A DNA stretch of 64,000 nucleotides, from contig NZ_BAUU01000006.1 in assembly GCF_000513115.1 (NCBI RefSeq), positions 95,477 through 159,476 of the forward strand, in the 5' to 3' direction. Source of the DNA: Halalkalibacter hemicellulosilyticusJCM 9152. Lineage in GTDB: Bacteria; Bacillota; Bacilli; Bacillales; Bacillaceae_D. Position 1 is the stretch's first letter. Every line of letters starts with the position of its first letter. The notes below the pieces were generated by a model, which saw only the letters and a program-made list of their open reading frames with translations, made no database searches and was not told the origin of the DNA. Both the position numbers and the translations under genes were made by a program. Shown here in pieces: positions 41,283-50,647 of the stretch.

Positions 41283-41698
41283 ATGAGAGCGATTTCAAAT
41301 AATTTGAGAAATGTTAAGAAATTTATTATTGCATTAGCATCGGTTTTTGGGATCTTAATTTTACTTCCAGATTCAACAGAAGCAGCAAATTATAGCTTTA
41401 CGTTCAATCCTCCTTTTGCAGGTAGTTTACAATCGACTACATTGGTAACAAAATCAAGTGGTACGAGTCCTTTTGTTAACCCGAGTCATTCCTCTACACC
41501 TACGAATTATTTTCTATCACCAACTAGATTCTCTTCAACTACAGCAACAAATATTGTCTCTAACATATCTACATCTGGAAGACGTGGGTTCTCTTACAGC
41601 TCTGGATACGGTGGTTCGGGACAAAGCTATTGTTTATCTGCCATCCTACCAACTGGGACTTTGTCCGTTATTCAGTAAGTGGGACTTGGTCTCCATAA
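41283..41698 (+). CDS. Small secreted Ser/Thr-rich protein of unknown function, probable frame break near 41641
   Basis: A strong AGGAGGTAATTA site precedes the ATG. A signal peptide (NVKKFIIALASVFGILILL) probably ends at TEAA near residue 36, leaving about 100 mature residues rich in Ser, Thr, Gly, Asn and Phe, with one Cys. As printed the frame ends at 41679 in SYCLSAILPTGTLSVIQ. If one base is missing near 41641, the ending becomes HPTNWDFVRYSVSGTWSP with a stop at 41696-41698, which reads like a normal beta-rich C-terminus. I prefer that, with moderate confidence. No family is recognised. Its place before a lipoprotein and an ABC exporter suggests a secreted effector or antimicrobial-like protein (inference). 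Confidence 0.6.
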
Positions 41699-41707
41699 AA
41701 AATTGAT

Positions 41708-41745
41708 TAATGTAGGAGTACTCGCCTCCTACTTACATTATTTTT
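41708..41745 (+). terminator. Attenuator-like hairpin between the secreted protein and lipoprotein genes
   Basis: TAATGTAGGAG pairs with the bulged arm CTCCTACTTACATTA, followed by TTTTT. It would let the first gene be transcribed more than the rest of the operon, as is common for secreted peptides with their own export or immunity genes. Confidence 0.65.
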
Positions 41746-41757
41746 AAGAGAAAGTAG

Positions 41758-42933
41758 ATGAATATATTGAGAGTTATAAACCAATTTTTAATAACTTTAT
41801 TTTTTCTATTCTTATTAATAGGCTGCCAAAGTGAGGAAACACCTCCAAGTAGTGACCTAGATTTAGTTCAGTATGTTGACTCTATCTCTCTACCAAATCA
41901 TTTATTTATAGAAATTGACCCTTCTACAATTCAGTCTATAGAAAAGGCAAAAAAACATACGGTAGATTATATTACATTAGATCCTGATATATTAGCAGAA
42001 ACCTTTTTTAGAAACGAAAAAATGAACATAGAAACCAATGCCTTTGGGATCCAATTTCGATCTGATAATGAAAATGAATCCTTAACTGTATATGATGGAG
42101 GGGAAGCTTTTGGAACAGCTAATGGAGTCGATGGTGGATTTTCATATACCAATGATTTAGAACACAACACTCTATATTCACGAGTTGCTTCGCTTAGTTC
42201 TGATAGTCCAGATTTGAACACTCAATTGTATGAATATAATTTAAATAGTGACTTTGAAACATTTATTGATTTAGATTTCCTTCCTTATTTAGATGCGAAA
42301 AAAGAAATCAAAGAACAGCTATCTACTGTAGGGTTCCCAGAAATAGAATTAGATGTTGTTTTTGCATTAGACGAAAAGATGATGGATATACACCAAGAGC
42401 GTTTTTTAGAATCAACTAATGATGAACATGAACTTACTGTATTTGACCTATCAAAAGATGATGAAGCATATTTGTTTTTCTTTCGTCAAGTAATAGATAA
42501 TGTTCCAATTATAAATGAAGTTTGGAGTTTTGATACTAGAGAAGCAGTAGACCCTTATGAACCATCGATAATGGTTCTATACAATCATAATGGAATGGTT
42601 CATATAGATGCGACGTATCTTTATCATATTTTAGAAAGTACAGAAGAATTCCCTTTAATAAAGGAAGTAGAGGCACTCGATCTCATTATCGATCACTTTT
42701 CTTCGTTTATTATAAATAAACAAACAGTCATTGAATCAATGGAGCTAAATTATGTAGCAGTTCACGGAGAAAATGAATTCGAACTGGTTCCATCTTGGGT
42801 ATTTAGGCTAAAAATCGACGATGTTTATGAGGACCCGATAGATCATTCTAAGCACGATGTTCATACATATGATTATTTTGTCATCAATGCTATAAATGGC
42901 GAACGAATAAGTGGGGTGAATGATAAGCAATGA
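41758..42933 (+). CDS. Lipoprotein of unknown function in the ABC operon
   Basis: A 391-residue lipoprotein: LITLFFLFLLIGCQSEE gives a lipobox with Cys near residue 23. The rest is acidic and shows no domain I recognise; segments such as YLFFFRQVIDNVPIINEVW and a C-terminal VPSWVFRLKIDDVYED...YDYFVINAINGERI resemble two-repeat YycI/PepSY-like folds, which is weak. The ribosome site (AAGAGAAAG) is poor. Its stop overlaps the next start (ATGA), so it is co-translated with the first permease and probably works with the transporter at the outer face of the membrane. Confidence 0.75.
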   Translation: MNILRVINQFLITLFFLFLLIGCQSEETPPSSDLDLVQYVDSISLPNHLFIEIDPSTIQSIEKAKKHTVDYITLDPDILAETFFRNEKMNIETNAFGIQFRSDNENESLTVYDGGEAFGTANGVDGGFSYTNDLEHNTLYSRVASLSSDSPDLNTQLYEYNLNSDFETFIDLDFLPYLDAKKEIKEQLSTVGFPEIELDVVFALDEKMMDIHQERFLESTNDEHELTVFDLSKDDEAYLFFFRQVIDNVPIINEVWSFDTREAVDPYEPSIMVLYNHNGMVHIDATYLYHILESTEEFPLIKEVEALDLIIDHFSSFIINKQTVIESMELNYVAVHGENEFELVPSWVFRLKIDDVYEDPIDHSKHDVHTYDYFVINAINGERISGVNDKQ

Positions 42934-43703
42934 AAGCTTTCTTTTATTTACTTCAAACGAATAGCAAACTAGCTATTTTTTCTACTCGTTTTCTCTACTG
43001 TATTGGTTTTGTAGCACTGGCTATGTTCATCGTCTCCTTTGGTTTTATTCAACCAGGGCAAAACGTCATGCAGCTATTAAGCTTAGCTTTAGGGGGAACA
43101 ACTGGAATTCTTATGTTAACTTTAGGGACTTTGCCTATTTTACCTTTTGCTATTTCATATGCGACAGACTGGGAACAAAAGGTAACAAGCTTTTGGATGA
43201 TCAGGTCTGGAGTCTTTCAATATGCTCTTAATAAGTGTTTAATAAGCGCTGTTTCTGCTTTTTTGGTCACTTCACTTGGAATCGCTTTATTTATTGGTAT
43301 CATGAGCACTTGGCTACCCGTTCTTTCAATTGATGATGGAATTGGAGCTTATCATACATTTTTAGTGGATGGGAAACTTGTTCTATACTTTTTCTTTCAT
43401 ATTACTCATTTTTCTTTATCATCAGTAATATTCGCAATCATCGCACTATGGGTCTCTACGATGATTCCAAATAAATTTGTAGCACTAGCTACACCCGTCG
43501 TATTGTATTTTGTTGCTCATCGTTTGACGACAACGTTAGATATTCCTGTCTATCTAAAAGCTTTAACGATTGTAGAAGGCTATTACGACGCTGGTTCACC
43601 TTTTCTTAGTCTTTCCATAAAGTTAGCGACTGTAATGGCCATTACTTTATTATTAAGCTATTTGTCGATAAGAAATATAAAAAGGAGAGCACAGCATGAT
43701 TGA
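42930..43703 (+). CDS. ABC-2-like membrane protein 1
   Basis: About 257 residues with six predicted membrane segments, no hydrophilic domain and no recognised motif. It overlaps the lipoprotein gene by four bases (ATGA) and the next permease gene by eight. With the following membrane protein and ATPase it should form the pore of an ABC-2 type exporter. Confidence 0.75.
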   Translation: MKAFFYLLQTNSKLAIFSTRFLYCIGFVALAMFIVSFGFIQPGQNVMQLLSLALGGTTGILMLTLGTLPILPFAISYATDWEQKVTSFWMIRSGVFQYALNKCLISAVSAFLVTSLGIALFIGIMSTWLPVLSIDDGIGAYHTFLVDGKLVLYFFFHITHFSLSSVIFAIIALWVSTMIPNKFVALATPVVLYFVAHRLTTTLDIPVYLKALTIVEGYYDAGSPFLSLSIKLATVMAITLLLSYLSIRNIKRRAQHD

Positions 43704-44562
43704 TATAAGAAGGACCTTTCTATGCACACAAGTGAACTTTCGCAAATGGATGATTAACCCACGTATCTATGTCGTATTCACTTTAACGATCGCTTTTTTA
43801 GCTTATCATTCTTTTGGGCTTTCACAATTTTCTGCTGAAGTTGGATATCCAGTCTCACCTTGGATATTTGCCCATTTAACAACACCACCTGTCATGCAAG
43901 TTTTTGCATTCTTAATTATTCTCCTTTTTTGTGATGCTCCTTTTAAAGATCGTCATACCCCTTTCTTGATCGTGAGGACAGGGCGAGGCAATTGGATAAT
44001 CGGACAGATTTTTTATATTTTCATTGCTGCATTTATCTACACTTTATTTAGTTTTTTATCTTCGATTGTAATTATGATTCCTAATGTTGAAATGACCTTT
44101 GAATGGGGGATTTTATTACAAACCTTGGCCAATGATCCTATGTATGCACCGGATTCCGTTACGATTTTTTTTAATCCAGAGTGGATGGCTATTCTATCAC
44201 CTATAGAAGCTACTTTATTAAGTCTTTTACATTTTTGGTTCGTTGCTATTTTTATTGGGTTAGTTATTTTAAGCTTTAATCTTCTAGCAGATAAAATGTT
44301 AGGCATTCTTATAAGTGGCATCTTCGTTTTTCTCTCCTTTTTTTCAGTATATATTGGCACTCTATTGTTTGGAATAGGGATTTATTATTTCTCACCAATC
44401 AGCTGGATGAGCCTTTCTTATGTAGATTGGAGTTATAGTGGAAGCTTTCCTTCTCCAACCTTTGCTCTAGTGACGTTACTAATCGCAATGATCATCATGA
44501 GCATCGTTAGTATATTAATCTTTATACAAAAAGACATAGATATACAAAGTAGGAGGTATTAA
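43696..44562 (+). CDS. ABC-2-like membrane protein 2
   Basis: About 288 residues with around six membrane segments and a longer outer loop near residues 130-165. GGAGAG precedes the ATG, which lies inside the first permease gene. No close named family is recognised; the function follows from the adjacent ATPase gene. Confidence 0.75.
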   Translation: MIDIRRTFLCTQVNFRKWMINPRIYVVFTLTIAFLAYHSFGLSQFSAEVGYPVSPWIFAHLTTPPVMQVFAFLIILLFCDAPFKDRHTPFLIVRTGRGNWIIGQIFYIFIAAFIYTLFSFLSSIVIMIPNVEMTFEWGILLQTLANDPMYAPDSVTIFFNPEWMAILSPIEATLLSLLHFWFVAIFIGLVILSFNLLADKMLGILISGIFVFLSFFSVYIGTLLFGIGIYYFSPISWMSLSYVDWSYSGSFPSPTFALVTLLIAMIIMSIVSILIFIQKDIDIQSRRY

Positions 44563-44563
44563 A

Positions 44564-45202
44564 ATGACTGACCATATGGTTGAAGTAAAAATGGCGACAA
44601 AAAAATTTAAAGAAACTACTGCATTGAATCAAGTTTCCGTTAATTTTGAAAAAGGTAAAGTTCACGGGATTATTGGTAGAAATGGGTCGGGAAAAACCGT
44701 TCTGTTCAAAGCGATTTGTGGGTTTATGAAGCTTGATTCTGGAGAAATTGTCGTTGATGAAAAAAAAGTCAAGACTCATGCACCCCAGGATATTGGTTTA
44801 ATTATAGAAGAACCTGGCTTTATAGGTTCGTTAAGCGGATTTAAAAACCTAAAGCTTTTGGCCTCTATTAAAAAGAAAATCTCGGATGATGAAATTCGTC
44901 ATACGATTCAATTAGTTGGATTAGATCCTAATAGTAAAAAGCATGTTAGCAAATATTCGTTAGGTATGCGCCATAGACTCGGAATTGCCCAAGCTATTAT
45001 GGAAAAACCAAAATTATTAATTTTAGACGAACCTATGAATGGTTTAGACAAAAATGGCGTTTTAGAAATGCGGGAGCTATTTAAAAAATTAAACAAGGAA
45101 GGAATCACCATTATCTTATCCTCTCATTATGCAGAGGATATTGAAGCCCTATGTGAAACAGTTTGCGAAATGGATAACGGGAGATTAGTGAAAATATCTT
45201 GA
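44564..45202 (+). CDS. ABC transporter ATP-binding protein
   Basis: A 212-residue ATPase. Walker A is GRNGSGKTVLFKAICG, the signature is YSLGMRHRLGIAQAI (LSGGQ replaced by SLGMR, as in ABC-2 exporters), Walker B is LLILDEPMNGLD, and the switch His is in ILSSHYAEDI. It is short for this class (usually 230-300 residues) and lacks a C-terminal regulatory part. AGGAGG precedes the ATG by six bases. It is last in the operon and followed by a strong terminator. Confidence 0.93.
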   Translation: MTDHMVEVKMATKKFKETTALNQVSVNFEKGKVHGIIGRNGSGKTVLFKAICGFMKLDSGEIVVDEKKVKTHAPQDIGLIIEEPGFIGSLSGFKNLKLLASIKKKISDDEIRHTIQLVGLDPNSKKHVSKYSLGMRHRLGIAQAIMEKPKLLILDEPMNGLDKNGVLEMRELFKKLNKEGITIILSSHYAEDIEALCETVCEMDNGRLVKIS

Positions 45203-45203
45203 G

Positions 45204-45250
45204 AAAGAACAAAACCTACATAGAATGGGCTATGTAGGTTTTGTTCTTTT
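45204..45250. terminator. Terminator of the ABC operon
   Basis: AAAGAACAAAACCTACATAG (45204-45223) pairs perfectly over 20 positions with 45230-45249 around a six-base loop, then TTTG. It could also serve the minus-strand gene that follows. Confidence 0.92.
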
Positions 45251-45366
45251 GAAGTTGAGAATGTTTATGGTGGGGTCTCCCTTATTCTTCCGTACCAATT
45301 GTATGAAGATACTCTTTTATACTCTACTTATCAGCGAACATTTCTATAATAACCTTTGGACTTAAG

Positions 45367-46293
45367 CTACTGCGCATTTTGAGTTTGTACTATATTTTTG
45401 GGTGATGGCTTAACCTTCGATATTGTGAAAATAAACAAACCAATCCATATGAAGATAAAAGAAATAAATTGAACAAGGCTAAACGGTTCGTTATAAAGGG
45501 AAATACCGAGAAAGAGCATAATCGTCGGTCCGATATATTGTAAAAAACCAATGAGAGATAACGAAATTCTCCTTGCTCCTATCGCGAAAAGTAATAAAGG
45601 GATCGCTGTAACTGCTCCTGCCCCTATTAACAGTCCACTCATTGTTAGATTTTCCATTGTGAAAGCTTGTGTATACGTCGGTTGACGATAAAGCCATATG
45701 ATGAATATAAGGGCAAAAGGCGTCATTAAGAGCGTCTCGATCGTCAGTCCGACCATTGCTCCAACTTGAACGAGCTTCTTCATTAGACCGTAGATTCCAA
45801 ACGATAAAGCAAGCACAAAGGCCACCCATGGAACAACACCATAATAGCTTGTCATAATCGTGACGCCGATAAAAGCAAATCCGATGGCGAACATTTGATA
45901 ACGAGTAAAACGCTCCTTTAGAAATAGAAAGGAAAGAATGACATTTAATAAAGGATTAATATAGTAGCCGAGACTTGCTTCGATGACACGATCATGGCTA
46001 ACAGCCCAAATAAATACAAACCAGTTCAATGAAATGAAGCATGAAGCGAGTATCATCCCGATTGCGGGTTTCCAGTTTGAGAAAATACGCTTTAATTCGG
46101 TTAGGCCTACTCGTAATTGTCGTTTCCATGTTAAGATAAGGAGCATGAAGAGAAGGGACCAAATGATTCGGTGTGCTAGTACTTCTGCTGCTGAAACGGG
46201 TTCAAGTAGCTTCCAGTAAAGTGGGAGAATCCCCCATAAAATATAGGCGAAGGTTGCTGCGAGTATACCTGTTTTGTAATCAGATTGTGTCAT
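45367..46293 (-). CDS. rarD: RarD-family EamA transporter
   Basis: About 308 residues, ten membrane segments in two EamA repeats, beginning YKTGILAATFAYILWGILPLYWKLLEPVSA and containing AHRIIWSLLF, both typical of RarD. The substrate is unknown. I place the start at ATG 46293 (MTQSDYKTG), with GAGAGGA upstream on the minus strand, instead of the further in-frame ATG at 46326. Confidence 0.9.
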   Translation of the reverse strand: MTQSDYKTGILAATFAYILWGILPLYWKLLEPVSAAEVLAHRIIWSLLFMLLILTWKRQLRVGLTELKRIFSNWKPAIGMILASCFISLNWFVFIWAVSHDRVIEASLGYYINPLLNVILSFLFLKERFTRYQMFAIGFAFIGVTIMTSYYGVVPWVAFVLALSFGIYGLMKKLVQVGAMVGLTIETLLMTPFALIFIIWLYRQPTYTQAFTMENLTMSGLLIGAGAVTAIPLLLFAIGARRISLSLIGFLQYIGPTIMLFLGISLYNEPFSLVQFISFIFIWIGLFIFTISKVKPSPKNIVQTQNAQ

Positions 46294-46466
46294 GATGTAT
46301 TTGTCCTCTCGTGAACGACCCGTCAAAGTATGGGTTTCGTATTTTTCCGCAATATGAAAAGGGTGTAGTAGTTCTGCGTAATATAGTTAAGGCGCTCTTG
46401 CTGAAACTATTGTACACAAATAATAAGTAAATGACGATAAGAATGACTTGAAAAAAGGAGTAGAAA

Positions 46467-47147
46467 ATGAAGAAGATAAAGGCAGTTATATTTGATATGG
46501 ACGGAGTGATTTCAAATACGATTCCGCTTCATTATATTGTGAATAAACGTGTAGCGGATCAGCTAGGGATAGAGTATAGCCATGAATGGAATATGAGCAT
46601 GCAAGGCTTAAGTCGTACGGATACCGTAAAAGAAATTGTAGCAGCATCTACAAAAAAGATCACGCAGGAAGAATTTGAACAATTATGTGAGCAAAAAAAT
46701 AAACATTATCGTTCTTTATTGGAAAAGCTGACAGCCGATGACGCACAGCCTGGTATTCGTAGCTTTATCGAGCAGTTAAGTGAGCTTGGTCTTCCATTGA
46801 TTGTCGCTTCAGCAAGCCGAAATGCCCCTTTTGTGCTAACGCAGTTGAAGCTAAAAGACTACTTCAAAGACATTGTCGATGTGACAACGTTAAAGCGTGG
46901 TAAGCCTGATCCGGAAATTTTTTTAAAGGCGGCCGAGTTAGCAGGTGTAACACCGGATGAGTGTGTCGCCATTGAAGACGGAGCACCTGGGTTAAAAGCG
47001 ATTCTCCAAACAGATATGTATGCGGTTGGTGTTGGTAATTATGAGTATTTAAAAGAAGCAGATGCTCACTTTCGTTCAACGGAGGTAATGACGGTTTCGG
47101 CGTTAGAAAAGCATTTAAATCAAAAGGGATGGACGTTACATGAATAA
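46467..47147 (+). CDS. Beta-phosphoglucomutase-like HAD enzyme
   Basis: 226 residues. FDMDGVISNTIPLHY carries the HAD nucleophile and the second Asp; the LIVASASRNAPFVLTQL, RGKPDPEIFLKAAE and VAIEDGAPGLKAI blocks match beta-phosphoglucomutases (beta-glucose 1-phosphate to glucose 6-phosphate). Related HAD phosphatases share these motifs, so the mutase call is likely but not certain. Maltose or trehalose genes, its usual partners, are absent; here it overlaps ung by eight bases. AAAGGAG precedes the ATG. Confidence 0.82.
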   Translation: MKKIKAVIFDMDGVISNTIPLHYIVNKRVADQLGIEYSHEWNMSMQGLSRTDTVKEIVAASTKKITQEEFEQLCEQKNKHYRSLLEKLTADDAQPGIRSFIEQLSELGLPLIVASASRNAPFVLTQLKLKDYFKDIVDVTTLKRGKPDPEIFLKAAELAGVTPDECVAIEDGAPGLKAILQTDMYAVGVGNYEYLKEADAHFRSTEVMTVSALEKHLNQKGWTLHE

Positions 47148-47820
47148 ATGGGTGGATGTTCATAATGATTGGCGTGACGTATTGGCCGAAGAGCTGAGGA
47201 AGCCTTATATGAACGAATTGCAAATGTTTCTACAGCAAGAGTACGAAAACCATACCGTCTATCCGAACGCTAATGATCTATTTCAAGCGTTGAAGCAAAC
47301 AGCTTATCATGAAACGAAGGTAGTCATTTTAGGACAGGACCCCTATCATCAACCAGGTCAAGCACATGGCTTGAGCTTTTCTGTACGAAACGGTGTTAAG
47401 CTACCGCCGTCACTGCGAAATATTTTCAAAGAATTAGAAGCAGATGTTGGATGTTCAGCGCCTAGTAAAGGAGATTTGACTCATTGGGCGCAGCAGGGTG
47501 TCCTACTATTGAATACCGTCCTAACAGTTAGAGAGGGAGAGCCTCAATCTCATCAAGGGAAAGGATGGGAAAGGTTGACCGATGCGATTATTCAATCCTT
47601 TAATAACAGAGAAGTGCCGGTCATCTATGTACTATGGGGGAAATCAGCTGCGACGAAGCAAGCGATTATTGCACCACATCACGATGTGTTAATAGCTCCT
47701 CATCCTAGTCCATTGTCTGCTAGAAGAGGCTTCTTTGGAAGTAAGCCTTTCTCAAAGGTCAATCAATTATTAGTGGCACGTGGAGAAGAGGAGATTAAGT
47801 GGGAAATGCCAAGTGAATAG
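47140..47820 (+). CDS. ung: Uracil-DNA glycosylase
   Basis: A 226-residue family 1 enzyme that removes uracil from DNA. The water-activating motif is GQDPYHQPGQAHGLSFSV, the uracil-binding region GVLLLNTVLTV, and the minor-groove loop HPSPLSARRGFFGSKPFSKVN. Length and motifs are complete. It overlaps the HAD gene and is probably co-transcribed with it. In B. subtilis ung lies near ywdI, ywdK and gerQ; those genes follow here 7-14 kb downstream, so the neighbourhood is partly conserved. Confidence 0.96.
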   Translation: MNKWVDVHNDWRDVLAEELRKPYMNELQMFLQQEYENHTVYPNANDLFQALKQTAYHETKVVILGQDPYHQPGQAHGLSFSVRNGVKLPPSLRNIFKELEADVGCSAPSKGDLTHWAQQGVLLLNTVLTVREGEPQSHQGKGWERLTDAIIQSFNNREVPVIYVLWGKSAATKQAIIAPHHDVLIAPHPSPLSARRGFFGSKPFSKVNQLLVARGEEEIKWEMPSE

Positions 47821-47949
47821 ATGGAAAAGGGTGTCCGATTAAAAAAGGTTGCTATGTAGTTCTTCTTATAGAATCAGAATGTATAAGTTTCTCTCTCTGA
47901 TGGACTGGAGATGGTAGACGGAGACTGGGAGCAAAGGTTACGTGCTGTA

Positions 47950-48165
47950 TACGGTTCCTCATTCCTCTATTTCTGCTTTATTTCCCTTTTTGATGTCGAT
48001 ACGGTTCCTTGTTCCTCTATTTTGGCTTTTATTCCTCATTTTGGCCTCATTTAGCCCGAATAGCGGAAGGAGGATTCCTTTTCTTCTTAGGAAGTGGAGT
48101 TTCCCCGATTTAGAGGAATGTGGGTTCCCTTTGTTTTTGTGCGCTTTCTTAGTCTCTCCAATGGA
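47950..48165 (+). repeat. Intergenic repeat family B, copy 2 with a partial tandem duplication
   Basis: The full element (about 48001-48165) matches 31131-31300. Its first 30 bases (CGGTTCCTCATTCCTCTATT...) occur again immediately upstream at about 47952-47985, so the left end is duplicated. An open frame crosses the element but has no ribosome site and looks non-coding. The 617-base gap between ung and the histidine kinase gene consists largely of repeats B, A-type hairpin and C. Confidence 0.75.
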
Positions 48166-48172
48166 AAGGAGA

Positions 48173-48212
48173 AGGCCACTGAAAAAGTGCGATTTTCACT
48201 TTTCAGTGGCCT
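48173..48212. repeat. A-type hairpin, isolated copy
   Basis: AGGCCACTGAAAAAGTG pairs with CACTTTTCAGTGGCCT, nearly the same as the hairpin at 61734-61776 in repeat A copy 2. Without the rest of repeat A, it may serve as a terminator. Confidence 0.7.
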
Positions 48213-48384
48213 CGGACAGTGGAGGCAGGGTCAGACTGTATATGGTTTTCTTTCTCTAATCGAACTCATCCTTCTCACTTAGAAGCAATTTTGTAATTGG
48301 ATACAAGGATATTCGCAGAATTCGTCGGCCTCACTCGTTTCCCCCATTTAGGAAAGAATTCCGCTTTCATAAACCATTTAAACA

Positions 48385-48443
48385 CGTTGTAACGGCTTCA
48401 CACAACGCAATTAAGAAAAGGCACTGTCGCGTTTTTCTTAAAT
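48385..48443 (+). repeat. Intergenic repeat family C, copy 2
   Basis: CGTTGTAACGGCTTCACACA then ACGCAATTAAGAAAAGGCAC then TGTCGCG and TTTTTCTTAAATG. It closely matches copy 1 at 6799. The stop codon of the minus-strand kinase gene (48438-48440) lies inside it, so the repeat supplies both the end of the gene and a hairpin after it. Confidence 0.75.
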
Positions 48444-50647
48444 GACAACAATAACTTTAAAGAGATCTCCATCAACCTCAATGTCTAATTGACCTCCGTG
48501 CAAATCAACAATAGACTTAGCGATAGCTAGCCCAAGACCAGACCCTTCTGTATGTCGGGACGTATCCCCTCGTTTAAAGCGTTCGAACAGTTCATCGACA
48601 CTTCCACCTAATTCATATTTTGTGACATTTTTAAAAATGATCATGGCAGTATCCTTTTTTTGTTCAATTGAAATATACACTCTAGTATGCTCAAGTGAAT
48701 AGTTAAAAATATTACCGATTAAATTATCGAACATTCTCCATATTTTCTGACCGTCAACATTTGCATAAATCGGTGTATCTGGTGTAGAAATACGGAACTG
48801 CAGATTTGATTCATTCATAGCCTCATTATATTCCGCAAGAGCCTGCTGAAGTAGTTGAACAAGGTCGACCTGTTTCTTTACTAATTCGATATTTCCACTG
48901 GCCATTTTAGATGCTTCAAATAAATCATCGATTAACACCTTTAATCGTTTCGATTTGCGATCAATTATTTCAGTGTATGCATCACGATCATCCTTATTAA
49001 GATCAGCCGATTTTAATAATTCAACATACGTGATAATTGAAGTAAGGGGTGTACGCAAATCATGACTGACATTAGAAATCAGCTCGGTTTTTAAACGTTC
49101 ACTTTTGGCTTGCTCTCGTTGGGACGTTTTCACACCAGATTTAAGGATATTAATGTGTTGCGCATGCTTAGCCAGCATCGATTTCCCTTTTTCAGGAAGG
49201 TTGGCTTCAAGCCGGCCATTTGCGAGCTCCTCAGTATGCTTCACAATTCGATTAAAGAAACCAATTTGTTTAAATAGTAGAAAGAGCACTGGTACACCAA
49301 TGATAACAAAACCGATCCCATATGGAATGATAAAGATGGGCTCAAAAAACACAAGTGAGAATGCCAATCCAAACCCGAACGTAATCGCAAGTAAGAGAAT
49401 AATTTTTGTTGTAAGGTGTCTGTTGGCAAAAGCTTCTTGTAACGTTAACCAGCCTCTATATAGTAATGCTTTTTCCCATTTTTCGTTTCTTTTAAATGGA
49501 TCTTTCATAAAATCTTTTAGTAAGACAGCTTGAACGAGTGTACCTGCTATAAAAAAAGTGTTTAGCAATAAATATTTTATCCCTCTCGACAGAAACGAAT
49601 AGAGTTGATTCATTAAGTCATAAGGTAAGAAAATGGTTTGAGTAATACTACTAGCGGCTACGATCGCAAAAAATCCAAATAATAATAATTGAATATCGAT
49701 TGGCAAGCGATCATGATACCTTTTAGGCGAGATAGGTCGATGGAATGAATAGGATTCCGTCTTCGATACATAAAAAAAGCAGAAAATAAAGCTGAAAATC
49801 CTAGTGCTCCCAGTGTTAAATAATACATTCTCCATTTTTGGTAGCTTTCAAAATGGGACTGTATGATACTATTGCTTTGTAGTGATTGAGGGACGGCAAT
49901 TTTTCCTTCGAATTCTCGATTTGGTAGTTCTATAACACTTATATCGATATCGTAATATACATCTGCTATACTATAATTTGTCGTAGATAAATAACGATTA
50001 TTAGATGAAGGGTAATGTTCGATATAATGCATATCATTCGCATTAAAGAAGCGGTTCATTTCATCAGGAACTAACTCAACATTCGTAAACACTTCCCCTG
50101 ACTGAATATCGGTTAAATAATAGTGAAAGCTAGATGATAGGTTGTCAAATTCAGAGCGATTGTTTTCTAATTGTCGATAATAGTCATCAATGATTTGTTC
50201 CTTTTCTTTAATAATCTTTTCCCGAACGTAATCATCATTTGAGAAATTGCTAGAGATATCCTCTATTTTTTTTTCTCTTTCCTCTATCAATGCATCTGCT
50301 ACGGTTTGGTTGTCGTTGTCAAGTGCCTCTGTAATTCGGCTCTCGTATTGATCATGTATACTAGCGAGTTGCGTAGAAAGATCTCCATAGCGATAACGAT
50401 ACTCTTCTATTTCATCATTCGTTACTGTAATGAGGGCTTTCACTTGCTCTTTTGGCAATTGATTTAATTCATATATACTAAGTTTAGTAATGAATTCTTC
50501 AAACTGATGCTCGAATTCTGCTGTATGAAAAAAATTCTTCACATAATAAGGTCCATGTGAAAACAGAATGACGACACCATTAAGGCCAAAAGTGAGTAAA
50601 AGAAGCCAGCTAGCGACAAGTAACCTATTTTTCCATTTTGTATCCAA
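48438..50647 (-). CDS. Sensor histidine kinase, frame interrupted at the A run near 49721
   Basis: About 735 residues after repair. A membrane segment near residue 10-30 is followed by a long, partly coiled-coil extracytoplasmic region, further membrane segments, a HAMP-like linker and a HisKA core with NVSHDLRTPLTSIITYVELL (phosphoacceptor His). The ATPase has N, G1 (DLFEASK...) and G2 (GSGLGLAIAKSIVDLHGG) boxes. One frame ends in LSRLKGIMIAC, while the other continues KRYHDRLPIDIQLLLFGFF; adding one A to the AAAA run (plus strand T4 at 49721-49724) joins them. It overlaps the response regulator gene by 23 bases. The stimulus is unknown. Confidence 0.87.

Noticed and set aside
47942..48282. 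Open frames of about 105 and 62 codons after ung
   Set aside because: They lie across repeat B and the A-type hairpin, lack a ribosome site, and have low-complexity translations; the similar sequence at 31131 is not open in the same way.
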